Shown here: positions 8,691 through 19,100 of the stretch, one piece after another | Position numbering within the stretch: the first letter of the stretch is position 1 | Layout of the letters: each line of letters begins with the position of its first letter | Assembly (NCBI GenBank): GCA_031279515.1 | Contig: JAITII010000039.1 | Location: 1-34,357 of the forward strand | Length of the DNA stretch: 34,357 nt | From: Deltaproteobacteria bacterium | GTDB taxonomy: Bacteria; Desulfobacterota; Desulfarculia; Adiutricales; Adiutricaceae | Direction: 5' to 3' | The notes under the pieces: model-generated | What the model saw: the letters and a program-made list of their open reading frames with translations, nothing else | Database searches by the model: none | What the model was told of the DNA's origin: nothing | Translations under genes and position numbers: made by a program

Positions 8691-10460
8691 TTGGTGAAGA
8701 CCCTGTCTTTAAGCCTAAAAATAATCCTTTCCTTCGTCTCTGTCTTGGTGGCTTCTCTGATTATCATAGTAGCCATCTTATGGCACCTGAAAGTAGTTGT
8801 GTCTTCTGCCGAAGGCGAGATGCTAAAGGCGGGCGAGCTAAACTTTGCCCTGGGAAGCCTAGGTAAGACTGGTGATAACTCAGACTATCTGCGCCTTTTA
8901 AAAAATCCTGGGTTGGCAAATGACTCTCCCTGGCGCGGGTTTTTAGTGGAGTTGACCCCTCAGCTGGATAAATTTACTGAAATTGACCAAAAGCTCTCCC
9001 TTGCCCAAAGCTCAGTTTCCTCTGCCCTTAGCTCTTTTCTGCAGGCTGGAGGCGCGCTCATTGGTAAACTGGGGCCCCAGGATAGCCTCTTAGAGGCTAT
9101 TGCCATAAGGGGTTTGACCCTGGCGGCACAGCCCTATAATGAGGGCAATTATGCTAATTTTCTCCAAAATCTTCTCTCTTCTAATGCCTCGGCCCTGGTG
9201 GCAGAAGACTCAGATAAAAAGGCAGCCTATGAGACTTTTTCGGTAAGTGCCAAGGCCCTAGGGGATAGTTTTGAGGAGCTATCTTCCTTAAACCAAGAGA
9301 GACAAAGGGTTTTAGCCAGCATCCAGGAGAAAGCATTTTCGACCAATAGGGCTAAATTACAGCTGTCTAATGCTAAGGATGCCATAATTTACCTAGGAGT
9401 TGGGGAACTCCTTTTAATAGGCATCTGTATCTTGTCTATTTGGATGCTGTTAAAGACTGGGATAAGGCCCTTGTCCCGGGTACTGGGGGGTTTAGGAAGG
9501 AGCGCTGGTCAGGTGACCGAGACGGCCAAGATGCTCTCTATGTCAAGTAAGCAGTTGGCCAAGGGGGCATCAGACAATACCCAAGCGGTCTTAACAGCTA
9601 TCTCTAGCCTAGAGTCCCTCCTTTCCATGGCTAAACGCAATGCCGGGCATTCCGATGAGGCCAGGGATCATGTGGACGAGGTCAAGGATTTCGTAAAAGA
9701 GGCCAATCTTTATATGCTCCAGATCTCAGAGGCCATGGAAGAGATAAAAAGTTCAGGCCAGGCCTCCACCCAGATTGTCAAGACCGTGGAAGAGATTGCC
9801 TTTCAGACCAATATCTTGGCCCTAAACGCCGCTGTGGAGGCCGCCCGGGCCGGGGAGGCGGGTCTAGGATTCGCTGTGGTGGCCGACGAGGTCAGAAATT
9901 TGGCCAATAAAAGCCGGGATGCAGCTGTAAACACCACCACCATACTGGAGTCCAGCCTAAGCCGCATCAATGACGGGGTGGAATTGGTGGAAAAGGCCAA
10001 GGAGAGCTTTACGCGTCTTGTAGCCACAAGTGACCAGGTAACTGAGATTGTGGGGGATATAACCGAGGCTAGCCGCAGCCAGACCCACGAGATCCAGGAT
10101 ATCCACCAGTCCATTGCCTTAGTTGACAAGGTGACCCAGGAAAACTCTTTGGAAGCTGCGGAAACGGAAAATATCTCCAGGGATTTAAATAAAGAGGCAG
10201 GGCTTTTAAATGACACGATAAAGAGGGTAACCCAGGTCCTGGAAGGCACAGGATCGCCTCTGCCCTCTCGGGAAAGACCAACTGAGGCCCTTGACTTAGG
10301 AAGCGCCCAAAAAAAGGCCAAAAGAACGAAAAGTCCAAGTTCCCATGAAATTGAGGAGCTGAAAAAAGAGGCCCAACAAGTTGAGCAAAAGAGGACTTTT
10401 AAGGCTGTGAGCAACAATGACCTGGACGTGGCCATCCCCATGGAAGACGATGATTTTTGA
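8691..10460 (+). CDS. Methyl-accepting chemotaxis protein
   Basis: This transmembrane chemoreceptor signals through CheA/CheW. Membrane helix 1 is at about 9-33 and helix 2 at about 232-256, enclosing a periplasmic helical sensor of about 200 residues without a recognisable Cache or PAS motif. The signalling hairpin tip is canonical (NILALNAAVEAARAGEAGLG, about 374-393, then FAVVADEVRNLA). The HAMP region after helix 2 is not obvious. The tail is lysine- and acid-rich and ends in MEDDDF; it does not resemble the CheR-docking NWETF pentapeptide. The start is TTG at 8691 or GTG at 8694, and neither has a strong ribosome binding site. The ATPase-family gene follows 102 bases later and might be cotranscribed. 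Confidence 0.92.
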   Translation: MVKTLSLSLKIILSFVSVLVASLIIIVAILWHLKVVVSSAEGEMLKAGELNFALGSLGKTGDNSDYLRLLKNPGLANDSPWRGFLVELTPQLDKFTEIDQKLSLAQSSVSSALSSFLQAGGALIGKLGPQDSLLEAIAIRGLTLAAQPYNEGNYANFLQNLLSSNASALVAEDSDKKAAYETFSVSAKALGDSFEELSSLNQERQRVLASIQEKAFSTNRAKLQLSNAKDAIIYLGVGELLLIGICILSIWMLLKTGIRPLSRVLGGLGRSAGQVTETAKMLSMSSKQLAKGASDNTQAVLTAISSLESLLSMAKRNAGHSDEARDHVDEVKDFVKEANLYMLQISEAMEEIKSSGQASTQIVKTVEEIAFQTNILALNAAVEAARAGEAGLGFAVVADEVRNLANKSRDAAVNTTTILESSLSRINDGVELVEKAKESFTRLVATSDQVTEIVGDITEASRSQTHEIQDIHQSIALVDKVTQENSLEAAETENISRDLNKEAGLLNDTIKRVTQVLEGTGSPLPSRERPTEALDLGSAQKKAKRTKSPSSHEIEELKKEAQQVEQKRTFKAVSNNDLDVAIPMEDDDF

Positions 10461-10562
10461 TGCAAGTATTAGCTAGTTTAAAGCCCAGATCGGATCTTAG
10501 GAACAAAATGCAATGGTTTTCTAAGAAAGCTAAGGGCACAATTTTAGGCAGGGGATAATTTA

Positions 10563-12200
10563 ATGCAGACATTGGCCTCCAGTATCCAGTCCTTTCGCGA
10601 GATTCAAAGGGAGAGGTGTCTCTATGTAGACAAGACAGAGTATCTCCATAGACTTTTGCTGGACGGCAGGGCATTTTGTCTATATAGGCCCAAAGGCTTT
10701 GGGAAAAGTCTCCTTATTAGCACAATCAAAGAGCTCTTTTCCGGGGACAAAGAGCTCTTTGAAAAGCTCTATATTCACAAAGCTGGCTGGGAATTTACCA
10801 GAAATCCTGTGATAAGCCTTCCCCTTTCTGCTTTTAGCTCCGATAGTCCCCAGACCCTATCCGAGGAATTGGCCTGGGAGCTTAAAAAAATAGCCGATAG
10901 AGAAGAGGTACTGGTGCGCGGGGTAAGGCCAGCTACTCTTCTTTCTTACCTCATCCAGGCCCTGGATATTAAGTACCGCAAGAAGGTGGTGGTCTTGATA
11001 GACGACTCCGATGAGCCGGTAACTAGGAACATCCAAGACCCAGAATTGGCGTTTCAAAATAGCTTGGTATTGGAAAACTTTTTTAAATCCTTAATAATCT
11101 CCAGAGATAGGATCCGTTTTGCCTTTGTGACAGGTGGGTACAGGCTTAAAAGCTTAAATGTGGGAGACGGCTTTTTTAAAGATATCTCTTTGTCTCCTAG
11201 GTATGCTGGGATCCTGGGCATAAGCGTAAGTGAGCTGTATAACTATTTTAAGGAACCCCTTTCCGAGATCCTGCCCCTTATTAAGGCAGAAAGTGAGGAT
11301 TTCCCACTTGATCTAGAGGCCCTCTACAGCGAACTGGTGCGCTGGTACGGCGGATATTCTTGGGATGGAGAGCAGAAGCTAATTGACCCCTCTTCACTTA
11401 TTAGCCTCTTAGAAAATGCCTCCTTTGGGGATTACTGGTCTTGGCATAGCTTTAACCCTGCTCTAGCTAAAATACTAGCTAAAGATCCCCTCATCTTAAA
11501 CCCGGATGCCACCCTTAGCTACGACAGGGGCGAGCTGGAGAAAGTAATATTTTCCCCATCTGTGCCCTTGATGTACCAGGCAGGGGTGCTTTCCATCGTA
11601 AAATCTCAAACCTTGGGCGGTAAAGAGTTTATCTTAGATTATCCCAATCTAGTGGTGGAAAGGGGCACTGTCACAGCCGCTTTACAAGAGCTTACTTTAA
11701 TAGAAAGCGCAAAGCTCCGCCGCTACGGAAGGGAATTTCGCCAAAAGGCCATAGAAGAGGGCCCCTTGAGCCTAGCAAAGATTCTGGAAGACTTCTTACA
11801 AGAGCTAAGCTTAGCTAGCCTTCCGGGAGGGAATAAGAAAAAATTAAAAGAGGTAAAGCTAGCTATTTTTAGCCTCCTTTTCCGCTTGGCAGGCTTTAAG
11901 GTAAAATGCCTTCCCAATGGCAACCTAGAAGGCCAGATGTCTGTTAATGACAAGCTGCGCCTGGTAATAAGCCTACGCTCAATAGGGGCAAGTTCTAAGG
12001 CCCCCCTGGGCATGCGCAAAAGATTATTATCCGAGGCCTTAAACGAGGCCTTAAATCTCCAGGCTGCTACGCCCATAGACCCCGGAGAGCATTTAAAAGA
12101 GTTCATTTTGATAGTTTGTGGTAAAAACGTCTTAGGCGGCACCTCCAATAGGCAGGGCTCTCTTTATTTTCGGCCCCTTAAAAAGGCCCCTGGGGAGTAA
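10563..12200 (+). CDS. AAA-ATPase / PD-(D/E)XK nuclease family protein (DUF1703 type), apparently degenerate
   Basis: The family fuses an AAA-like ATPase with a C-terminal PD-(D/E)XK nuclease fold and is common in multiple copies in anaerobes; its function is not settled. Here the N-terminus (SFREIQRERCLYVDKTEYL) and the P-loop RPKGFGKSL (42-50) fit well. The Walker B site reads VVVLIDDSDEP (142-152), where the family normally has LIDEYD. Other family signatures are present: WYGGYSWDG (261-269), YQAGVLSI (338-345) and LDYPNLVVE (358-366). In the nuclease part the expected GRxD ... E-x-K becomes GQMS (457-460) and SLR (470-472), so all three catalytic positions look lost. It is probably a nuclease-dead paralogue. 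The ATG has AGGGGAT a few bases upstream. Confidence 0.85.
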   Translation: MQTLASSIQSFREIQRERCLYVDKTEYLHRLLLDGRAFCLYRPKGFGKSLLISTIKELFSGDKELFEKLYIHKAGWEFTRNPVISLPLSAFSSDSPQTLSEELAWELKKIADREEVLVRGVRPATLLSYLIQALDIKYRKKVVVLIDDSDEPVTRNIQDPELAFQNSLVLENFFKSLIISRDRIRFAFVTGGYRLKSLNVGDGFFKDISLSPRYAGILGISVSELYNYFKEPLSEILPLIKAESEDFPLDLEALYSELVRWYGGYSWDGEQKLIDPSSLISLLENASFGDYWSWHSFNPALAKILAKDPLILNPDATLSYDRGELEKVIFSPSVPLMYQAGVLSIVKSQTLGGKEFILDYPNLVVERGTVTAALQELTLIESAKLRRYGREFRQKAIEEGPLSLAKILEDFLQELSLASLPGGNKKKLKEVKLAIFSLLFRLAGFKVKCLPNGNLEGQMSVNDKLRLVISLRSIGASSKAPLGMRKRLLSEALNEALNLQAATPIDPGEHLKEFILIVCGKNVLGGTSNRQGSLYFRPLKKAPGE

Positions 12201-12498
12201 AATAGCTTAAATTTAGCACCTTAAAAGAAAGCTAGAAGCAAATTTTTGGCTTTTGTGGCAGCTTTTAGATTTCCATTTAAGGAAAATGCTAACAGGCGCC
12301 TTAAAAAGGGCAAAAAAATATAAAGGCCGGGGAAATTTAACCCCCTGGGGGTTCTAAGGGAAACTATTTAAAACGCCGGCCAATTGAAAGCTAAGCTTTT
12401 CGAGCCTTTCAGCAAATCCTTAAGCTTTTTTCGGGAAAAAATTACAAAACAGCTAAAAAAACCTTAAGGGTTTAAAATCTTTTTTGACTTTGCTTTAA

Positions 12499-12524
12499 GG
12501 CCCCTTGGCAAATACCAAGGGGCC
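12499..12524. terminator. Strong hairpin, possible terminator of the ATPase-family gene
   Basis: Ten perfect base pairs GGCCCCTTGG / CCAAGGGGCC enclose a six-base loop (12509-12514). Only a broken T-rich tail follows (ACTTTTAAAT), and the nearest stop codon is 300 bases upstream. Confidence 0.4.
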
Positions 12525-12935
12525 AAAGACTTTTAAATATATTTTAGGACCCAGGCAAGCTTGGGCTTGGGGCATCTTTTTAATCTTATACAGATATATT
12601 ACTCTATTATTTTTTTCTACTATATCTTGTGGAATCAGCCAAAATTAAGGCAGCCAAAAAAAAGAGTTTTCCAAAAATTTTTTTCCCTTAAAAAAATTAT
12701 CCTAGCGAATTTGGGAAAAATTATTACCCTTTTCGCACATAATTAGCTGATATTCAGGGCTTAAGGATTCCAATAGAGCAATTTATACGGTAAAAAAAAA
12801 TAGTTGAAAAGCCATTCAAAAATATTTGCAATATATTTGAAGAAGTTGTACTATTAATTGATCGCTTGTTTAAAATTCATTTCAGATGGCGGCAATATCG
12901 CTGGATTCTAGGAATGGTACAATATATACAAGCTT

Positions 12936-13118
12936 TCAATTATTAGTATCATTATGTAGTAGTACACCTCGGATCATCGGATCTAATGTTCCAGGATCCA
13001 GTTCGGGCGGATTTTCCCTCTTGGCCCTCAATATCACTTCCAGATGTTTAATGTCTTAAGCTCTAATATTTTGGTGGGCCTCAATAGGCTTTACTGATTT
13101 GGCTAGCACAGTTGGGAC
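12936..13118 (-). pseudogene. Decayed coding relic, family not recognised
   Basis: Read on the minus strand, one frame gives protein-like sequence for about 60 codons with a single internal TAA. It includes HLEVILRAKRENPPELDPG followed by TLDPMIRGVLLHNDTNN and a TGA stop. The stretch is clearly more GC-rich than the surrounding spacer, as the real genes here are. There is no start codon with a ribosome binding site and the piece overlaps the region just ahead of the LysM gene. I infer a gene remnant; chance is not excluded. Confidence 0.35.
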
Positions 13119-13133
13119 TTAAAGGGGGTTTTT

Positions 13134-15488
13134 GTGAGCTCGATATTACCTACGAGGAGCCGCGAACCATTGTTTTCCTATTATATAAAAACAATATGGA
13201 CACCAACTAGGGCTACTGGCGGGGTTCTGGGGCTCTTGTTTATTATCTTGACTCTTTCCACCGGGCTACTGGCTCAGGAAGGTACCGGCTCCCAGGGTCT
13301 GGATACCACCATCACCCTCACAAAGACCGTTGAGGTTTACTCTTACGAAGATCTTACTTTCACCATAGACAATTATACGGTGCAAGAAGGCGACAATATA
13401 GAGGGGATCTTAAAAAAACAGGGCATCTGGCCCATGGTTTCCGCCCCTGGCAGAGATAGCCAACTCATGCGGCTGGTCTCTGAATTAAATCCCGCCATTG
13501 CCAATTTGGACCAGATCTCCCCTGGGCAACATCTCTATTTACCTCAGCCCAGGGCCGTAGCCCCGGCAAACTTAGAAAACCCCAACTCTAGTGGGGATAG
13601 TCCTGCCACTGTGGTGACCTATCAGCTGGCCCAAGATAGCCAAAGTTCCGCCACTGTGGTGGTGCGTAACCAAAATCCAACGCCCTCTGCGCCTCCGGAA
13701 GAGGTCCTCCCTGAAGGCACCTGGAGGCTAAATCTGGAAGAAGCCGCAGCAGGGGCACCTCTAGATCCCACCGGGGCCTCCTCTAATGAGCCTTCGGGGC
13801 CCGTGAACGAAAGGCCCCCAGCTGCCCAGCCCATGACCCAGGCACCAACAGCTACTAGGACCCAAGGCAGCTCTTCCAACGAGGGAAAGGTGGAGGTAAC
13901 TAGTGACGGTACTGTGTACCGCACAGTAAGAGTAAAAAAGGGAGATACTCTAGAAAGGCTCTTGCGCAGAGAGGGCATGGATCCGGATCTTATCTATAAG
14001 CATCTGATAAAGCTAACTGTGAGCCTTAATCCGGGCATGAAGAACCCCAATTTAATCATAGCCGGAGCAGAGCTAAAGATTCCGGCCATGGGTAGCTATT
14101 TGGCGGAATACGGTCACCCCGCTTCCAATGACGAAGTCCTCTATGCCCAGGCAGCCAATGCTACAATAACAGACGCTCCCACGGCCTCCCCACCAGCTGC
14201 CGGCGATTCCGGCAGTAGCAGGAACCTCAAAAATAATAACGGCACTCCAAGTACCCCAACTAGATATAGGGTGGACACCAGGAGACTTCCAGCTGCCCCT
14301 CTTCCCACTGCAGATTCCCAGAATGCTAGGACTGTGCTTTCAGTAATCTTCACTAGGTTAGGTGAGACAGTATCCACCAAGGGAAGACGCTTTTTGCCCT
14401 TGGACGAGCCGCCCCATTTTGATGTGGACACGGCCAGTATGCCAATTATCGATTTGGCCAATGGTCGCCACATAGTCCTAGACCTTAGTAGGAACCTCAA
14501 AGAGGATTTCATCGGAAGGTTTAGGCAAAAATATCCTGAGTACATGGTCTTTCAGCCTAGCCGCGGAGAGGCTATGACCAAGGCCCTAGCCAGGCTCTGG
14601 CCCATGTGCGGTTACTATAGGGTCTACGATAAAGACCAGACCTTTGAGGGCGGAAAGGATGTAAAGCTCTCTATTTCTGCCGACTGGCTGGTGTGGCCCA
14701 CAGTGGACGAATGGAATAAGGGTCAGCCCTATGTAATTAACCTGGCCCCAGCCCAAGACAATGGCACCCCACTTCCTTGGATCCGCTTTTTAAATGACCA
14801 TAAAATAGAGGTCATAGACCTCTATGCCGGTGAGCTCATAGCCGGCGCCAGCCGGGGTGCCACCCCGGTGAATAACTTCACGGTAATAGACGTGGAAAGC
14901 GACAACCCCAGCGCCTTTGCCGAGGCCCTGGTGAAAAGCTTCGGCTTTTCCCCCAGGGTAGGGGTTCATGTGGACTTGGTAGCCGGTCGCATCACCACAG
15001 GTGGTGAGTCCATTACCCCTGGCTTTGCCCCTCCAGTATTTTGGGAGGCGGGTAACACCAAGACCATCCTAGAGTACGGGGATCTGACAACTGAAGACCT
15101 CCATGCCCTTCGTTCCAATGATTTTCTAGTGATCTCCAGTGCCCGCGATTCCCAGTCGGTCTTAAAATCTATTCTGGCTGCCTTGGGCCTTAAGCTAAAT
15201 GGTCCCCTTATCCTCAATGGAGATAGCTCCGGCGGGCCTTCCATTAAGCTCACCATAAGTGGACAGACCTTTGCCTTTAATGATAGGACCTATCTTTTTA
15301 CCCAGGTGGCCCTCCCGGATAACCTCACTAGCCTAGATCCCAACCAAAACGTGGTGGTCTTAAAGTACCGCGAGGTGGCACCTATCGCTCAAGGGACTCC
15401 CACGCCGGCAGCAGGGCCCGCCCCAGATACCAGTGCCCAGCCGGAAGAAGGTAGCGCCGAAGGTGGCATCACAGCTGAAGACATCTAA
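13134..15488 (+). CDS. Secreted protein with two LysM domains
   Basis: The protein has an unusually long N-terminal region ahead of a hydrophobic export segment at about 29-47 (GGVLGLLFIILTLSTGLLAQ). LysM-like domain 1 covers about 81-137 (YTVQEGDNIEGILKKQG ... ISPGQHLYLP) and domain 2 about 263-318 (VRVKKGDTLERLLRREG ... IIAGAELKIP). Pro/Ala/Ser-rich linkers lie between and after them. The C-terminal half, about 395-750, is a globular region I do not recognise, and a Pro/Ala/acid-rich tail ends the protein. LysM binds peptidoglycan glycan, so a periplasmic or cell-wall role is likely; no catalytic motif is visible. The start is GTG with AAAGGGGG five bases upstream. A strong terminator follows. 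Confidence 0.8.
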   Translation: MSSILPTRSREPLFSYYIKTIWTPTRATGGVLGLLFIILTLSTGLLAQEGTGSQGLDTTITLTKTVEVYSYEDLTFTIDNYTVQEGDNIEGILKKQGIWPMVSAPGRDSQLMRLVSELNPAIANLDQISPGQHLYLPQPRAVAPANLENPNSSGDSPATVVTYQLAQDSQSSATVVVRNQNPTPSAPPEEVLPEGTWRLNLEEAAAGAPLDPTGASSNEPSGPVNERPPAAQPMTQAPTATRTQGSSSNEGKVEVTSDGTVYRTVRVKKGDTLERLLRREGMDPDLIYKHLIKLTVSLNPGMKNPNLIIAGAELKIPAMGSYLAEYGHPASNDEVLYAQAANATITDAPTASPPAAGDSGSSRNLKNNNGTPSTPTRYRVDTRRLPAAPLPTADSQNARTVLSVIFTRLGETVSTKGRRFLPLDEPPHFDVDTASMPIIDLANGRHIVLDLSRNLKEDFIGRFRQKYPEYMVFQPSRGEAMTKALARLWPMCGYYRVYDKDQTFEGGKDVKLSISADWLVWPTVDEWNKGQPYVINLAPAQDNGTPLPWIRFLNDHKIEVIDLYAGELIAGASRGATPVNNFTVIDVESDNPSAFAEALVKSFGFSPRVGVHVDLVAGRITTGGESITPGFAPPVFWEAGNTKTILEYGDLTTEDLHALRSNDFLVISSARDSQSVLKSILAALGLKLNGPLILNGDSSGGPSIKLTISGQTFAFNDRTYLFTQVALPDNLTSLDPNQNVVVLKYREVAPIAQGTPTPAAGPAPDTSAQPEEGSAEGGITAEDI

Positions 15489-16150
15489 AGGGTAGGTGCC
15501 AAGCACTTTTTCCCCTCTAGTATGAATTTGCCCCTCTAGTATGAACCTAGAGGGGCATTTTTTTTGGGTGTGCTATAATACTATTTCAAATAATTTCAAA
15601 TTTTATCAAAATTTTTATTTTATCTCCCTAGTACCACTGAAGCGGATCTTGCCGGCTTTTTCATTTTTAGTGTTAGGGGAGATTTGCAACAAAAAAACGC
15701 CAAAAATTACTAATTTGTAGAAAATTTCCCTTAAAGGGCTATTTCCCAGGTAATTTTTTGGGTTGGGAACGGGGTCCCTAAATAACTGGAAAGAAGCAAG
15801 GCTCCATCTATAAATGGTAGAAAATAAATTTTATCCAGCTAAATATTGTAGATCCTTCTTATATCTCTATTTTAGAGTATTTTTTCCCACTAAATCTTGG
15901 GGTTTTCCAGGATAAAAGCACTTTTTTTATAAAAGATGCTTGTTTTTTCAGTTTTAAGGCTTAATATGCATATAGTGTTAGGGCCAGAGAGCCCCCTTTA
16001 TGTTGTGGTAGCTGTCATTTTAGAGCTTGAGAAATCTTGGTCCAGCGCTTTACTTTAAGTTACAATGATTAAAGAGCCTTTGACCTTTAATTTTTTTTGC
16101 CACTGTGTGGATAGTCTCTTTTGCCAGGCCCTTAGGTACTTATTTGTGTT
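15489..16150. other. Spacer between LysM protein and hybrid kinase
   Basis: After the terminator at 15529-15565 there is an extended -10 sequence TGCTATAAT (15571-15579), a long imperfect hairpin with arms ATCTCCC near 15624 and GGGAGAT near 15680, and inside it a short hairpin followed by TTTTT near 15658. A weak promoter for the kinase may be TTGGTC and TACAAT near 16040-16068. No gene is seen. Confidence 0.5.
15529..15565 (+). terminator. Strong intrinsic terminator
   Basis: Eleven perfect pairs TGCCCCTCTAG / CTAGAGGGGCA enclose a seven-base loop and are followed by eight T. It lies 40 bases after the stop codon of the LysM protein. A 15-base piece containing its left arm is duplicated just upstream (15512-15526). 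Confidence 0.9.
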
Positions 16151-19100
16151 ATGAATTGGTCCATAAATTTTTCCATAGATGACCCTAAAGGTTATAACAT
16201 ATCTTTAGATTCAGCACTTCTAGCTGGAGGGCGGGGGAGAATTTATGTTCTTTTGAAGTATACAGACCCAAATAGGGCCGCCCCCAGGGTGGAGAGTCAA
16301 GAAGGGCAGGGCAATATCGAAAAGGAGAGGGGCTTTGATATCTGCCGCGCTGGTGCGGAAAGCCGGGCTGAGGCCTCCCCAGCCGCCCAGGCCCTAGGGA
16401 CTGGAGGGGCTGGGCAAACCATCGCCGCAGGAGGGGCTGCCCGGGCCCTAGTGCAAGAGGTGGCACAGCCTGAAGCTATCCCTAACCCTGTGCCCAAAGT
16501 AGAGGGCAATTTTGTCTTTGCCCCGGGGGTCTTGACTCTGATGGGGCTCCCTGAGATAGCCCCGGATACAGGCGGGGATTTTTTCAATGATATTTTGCAC
16601 CCCGGTGACGGAGAGAAGTTTTTCTCATTGGTCAAAAGGATCTTAGAGGGCTATGAGGGGCCTTTTTCATTGGAGCACCTCCTGTGGAACTCCAGGACAG
16701 GCACCTGGCAGCGCTGCTTTACCTCCGGGTCAGTCAAGGTAAATGCTAAAGATCCCTTAGAGGTGAGCATCACGGCAGTCATGGGGATCATAAATTCCTC
16801 GGATGCCTATGAGGCGCGCATAAATTCTGAAAAGGCCTTTACCTGGAGGAGACCTAATCCAGGGGAAGGGCAGGTACTCCTTTCCAAGTCGGATCACTAC
16901 CAGCTCATGCTGGACACCCTCCCTGTAGTTTGCAGTATCTGGGACAGTAATTACCAGCAGATGGACTGTAATGCAGCAGTAGTGCCCCTCTTTCGGGTAC
17001 CGGACAAGAGGACCTTTTTCGACTACTTTCCTATCCTTTCCCCTCCCTATCAGCCAGACGGCCAAGAGTCGGATGCGGCCACCTTAAAGTACCTAAAGCA
17101 GGCATTTAGGGACGGTTACGCCCACTTTGAATGGCTCTATCAGACCCTGGATGGGGACCCCATCCAGTCCGATGTGACCCTGGTAAAGGTCTCTAAAGGG
17201 GGAAATGAGGTCTTAATAAGCTATGTTAAAGACCTAAGGGAACTTAAGGCCACAGAGGCGGAATTGGAGCGGGAACGGGCCCTCTTACAGAAGATCCTAG
17301 ACAATAGCCCCATCTCCTTTTTAATAAGTGTGGACGGGCTAATCCAGTTCTTGACCCCCTTTGCCCGCAAGACTTTTGGGGTGAATATCAACGATAGGGT
17401 CTCAAATATCTTTGCTTCCACAGACCAGGCCCAGTACGTAAACCGCATGATAGAGAAAAAGGGCAAGCTTTCCTGGCAGGAAGTGGATCTCTTAAGCCGG
17501 CACGGCACTAGGCATATGCTGTTAAATGCCTTTAAGACGGATTATGTCGGAGCCATAGGCCATATGTTTTGGCTCATGGATATAACCGAGATGGCGGAAA
17601 AGGAAAGGGCCCTAAACATCGCCAGGGAAGAGGCAGAGGCCTCCACCAGGGCCAAGAGCGAATTTTTGGCCAACATGTCCCACGAGATCCGCACCCCTAT
17701 GAATGCCATCATAGGCCTTTCACATTTGGCCCTGCAGACGGATTTGACAGAGCAGCAGTTGGAGTACATCTCCCGTACCCAGAGTGCGGCTAAGGCACTG
17801 TTGCGCATAATTAATGATATCTTAGATTTCTCTAAGATAGAGGCGGGTAGGCTAGAGATTGAAAAGGTAGAGTTCAATTTAGAGGACGTCTTAACCGAGG
17901 CCATAGATCTTCAATCCATGCGGGCAGCGGAAAAGAATCTGGAGATCACCTTGGATATGACGGAGATGCATCTACCCACCTTAATTGGCGATCCCGTGAG
18001 GGTCTCACAGGTTCTAACAAACCTTATAAGTAATGCCATCAAGTTTACCAATAAGGGCGGCGTGGATATAAGGGTGGAGTTCGTAGAAGAGATCCCCAAT
18101 TCAATTACCGTGAAATTCACGGTAAAAGATACTGGAATAGGACTATCCCAGGAGCAGATCTCCAAGCTCTTTACCCCCTTTACCCAGGCCGATAGCTCTA
18201 CCACCCGCAAATACGGGGGTACTGGGCTGGGCCTAACCATCACCAAGCGCTTAGTGGAGATGATGAACGGGCAGATCTGGTGCGAAAGCGCTGTGGCTAA
18301 AGGGAGCACCTTTAGCTTCACAGCCCGCTTTGAACTAGAAAAACCCTGGCATAAAGAACCTAAAGAGCCTTTCTTTAAAGGCCTCTATGCAGTTGCTGTG
18401 GACAATAATCCCTCAGCCCTCCAGGTACTTTCCACCAATTTATCCGTCCTGGGATTTAATGTAATGAGGTTTATTTCCGGAGATGCCGCAGTAAATTATT
18501 TGCGGACCCAAGGAGCCAAACCAGCAGAAGATGTCCCCCGTCCCAACCTTTTAGCTGTGGATTGGGACATGCCTGGCTTGTCCGGCTTGGACACCATTTC
18601 CACTTTGAAAAAAGATTTAGGTCCAGTTGAGGGTCATTTTGAGGCCATTGTACTAGTAAACGGTCCAGTTACTAGCCAGCAGCAAGAGATGGCCGAAAGC
18701 CGCGGCGTAAAACATATTCTTTCTAAACCCTATTCCTTGCGTACCCTCCATAACTTTTTGGAAGAGATCTACGCCAATACCCCAGTTAAGGCCAAAAAGA
18801 AGGTCCATCATGCTGACTATACGGACCTGGTGGCACATCTTAAGGGCTCTAAGATCCTACTTGTGGAGGACAATGAGGTGAACCAACTGGTGGCCTCCAG
18901 GATCTTAAAGAAGGCTGGTTTTAAAGTAACTATTGCCAATAATGGAAAAGAGGGGGTGGATAAGGTCAATGAAGGGGCGTACGACTTAGTACTCATGGAC
19001 ATCCAAATGCCAGTCATGGACGGGCTGGAGGCCACCCAGGCGATACGAAAACTCCCGGGTATGGCCAAGCTTCCCATAGTGGCCATGACCGCCCACGCTA

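Larger units (their letters stand above)
12201..13133. other. Long spacer with hairpins and a minus-strand gene relic
   Basis: No intact gene is seen in 930 bases. Landmarks are a near-perfect inverted repeat AACCCCC-T-GGGGGTT at 12339-12353, a strong hairpin at 12499-12524, and a minus-strand coding relic at 12936-13118. A reading frame at 12561-12746 starts on TTG without a ribosome binding site and has biased AT-rich composition, so it was not accepted. Confidence 0.55.

Noticed and set aside
8672..8866. 64-residue frame overlapping the chemoreceptor start
   Set aside because: It is out of frame with the clear receptor N-terminus and has no family features.
9803..10465. 220-residue minus-strand frame
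   Set aside because: It is antisense to the conserved signalling domain of the chemoreceptor and has Ser/Ala/Arg-biased shadow composition.
12561..12746. 61-residue plus-strand frame rich in Phe, Ile and Lys
   Set aside because: It starts on TTG without a ribosome binding site and its composition follows the AT-rich spacer.
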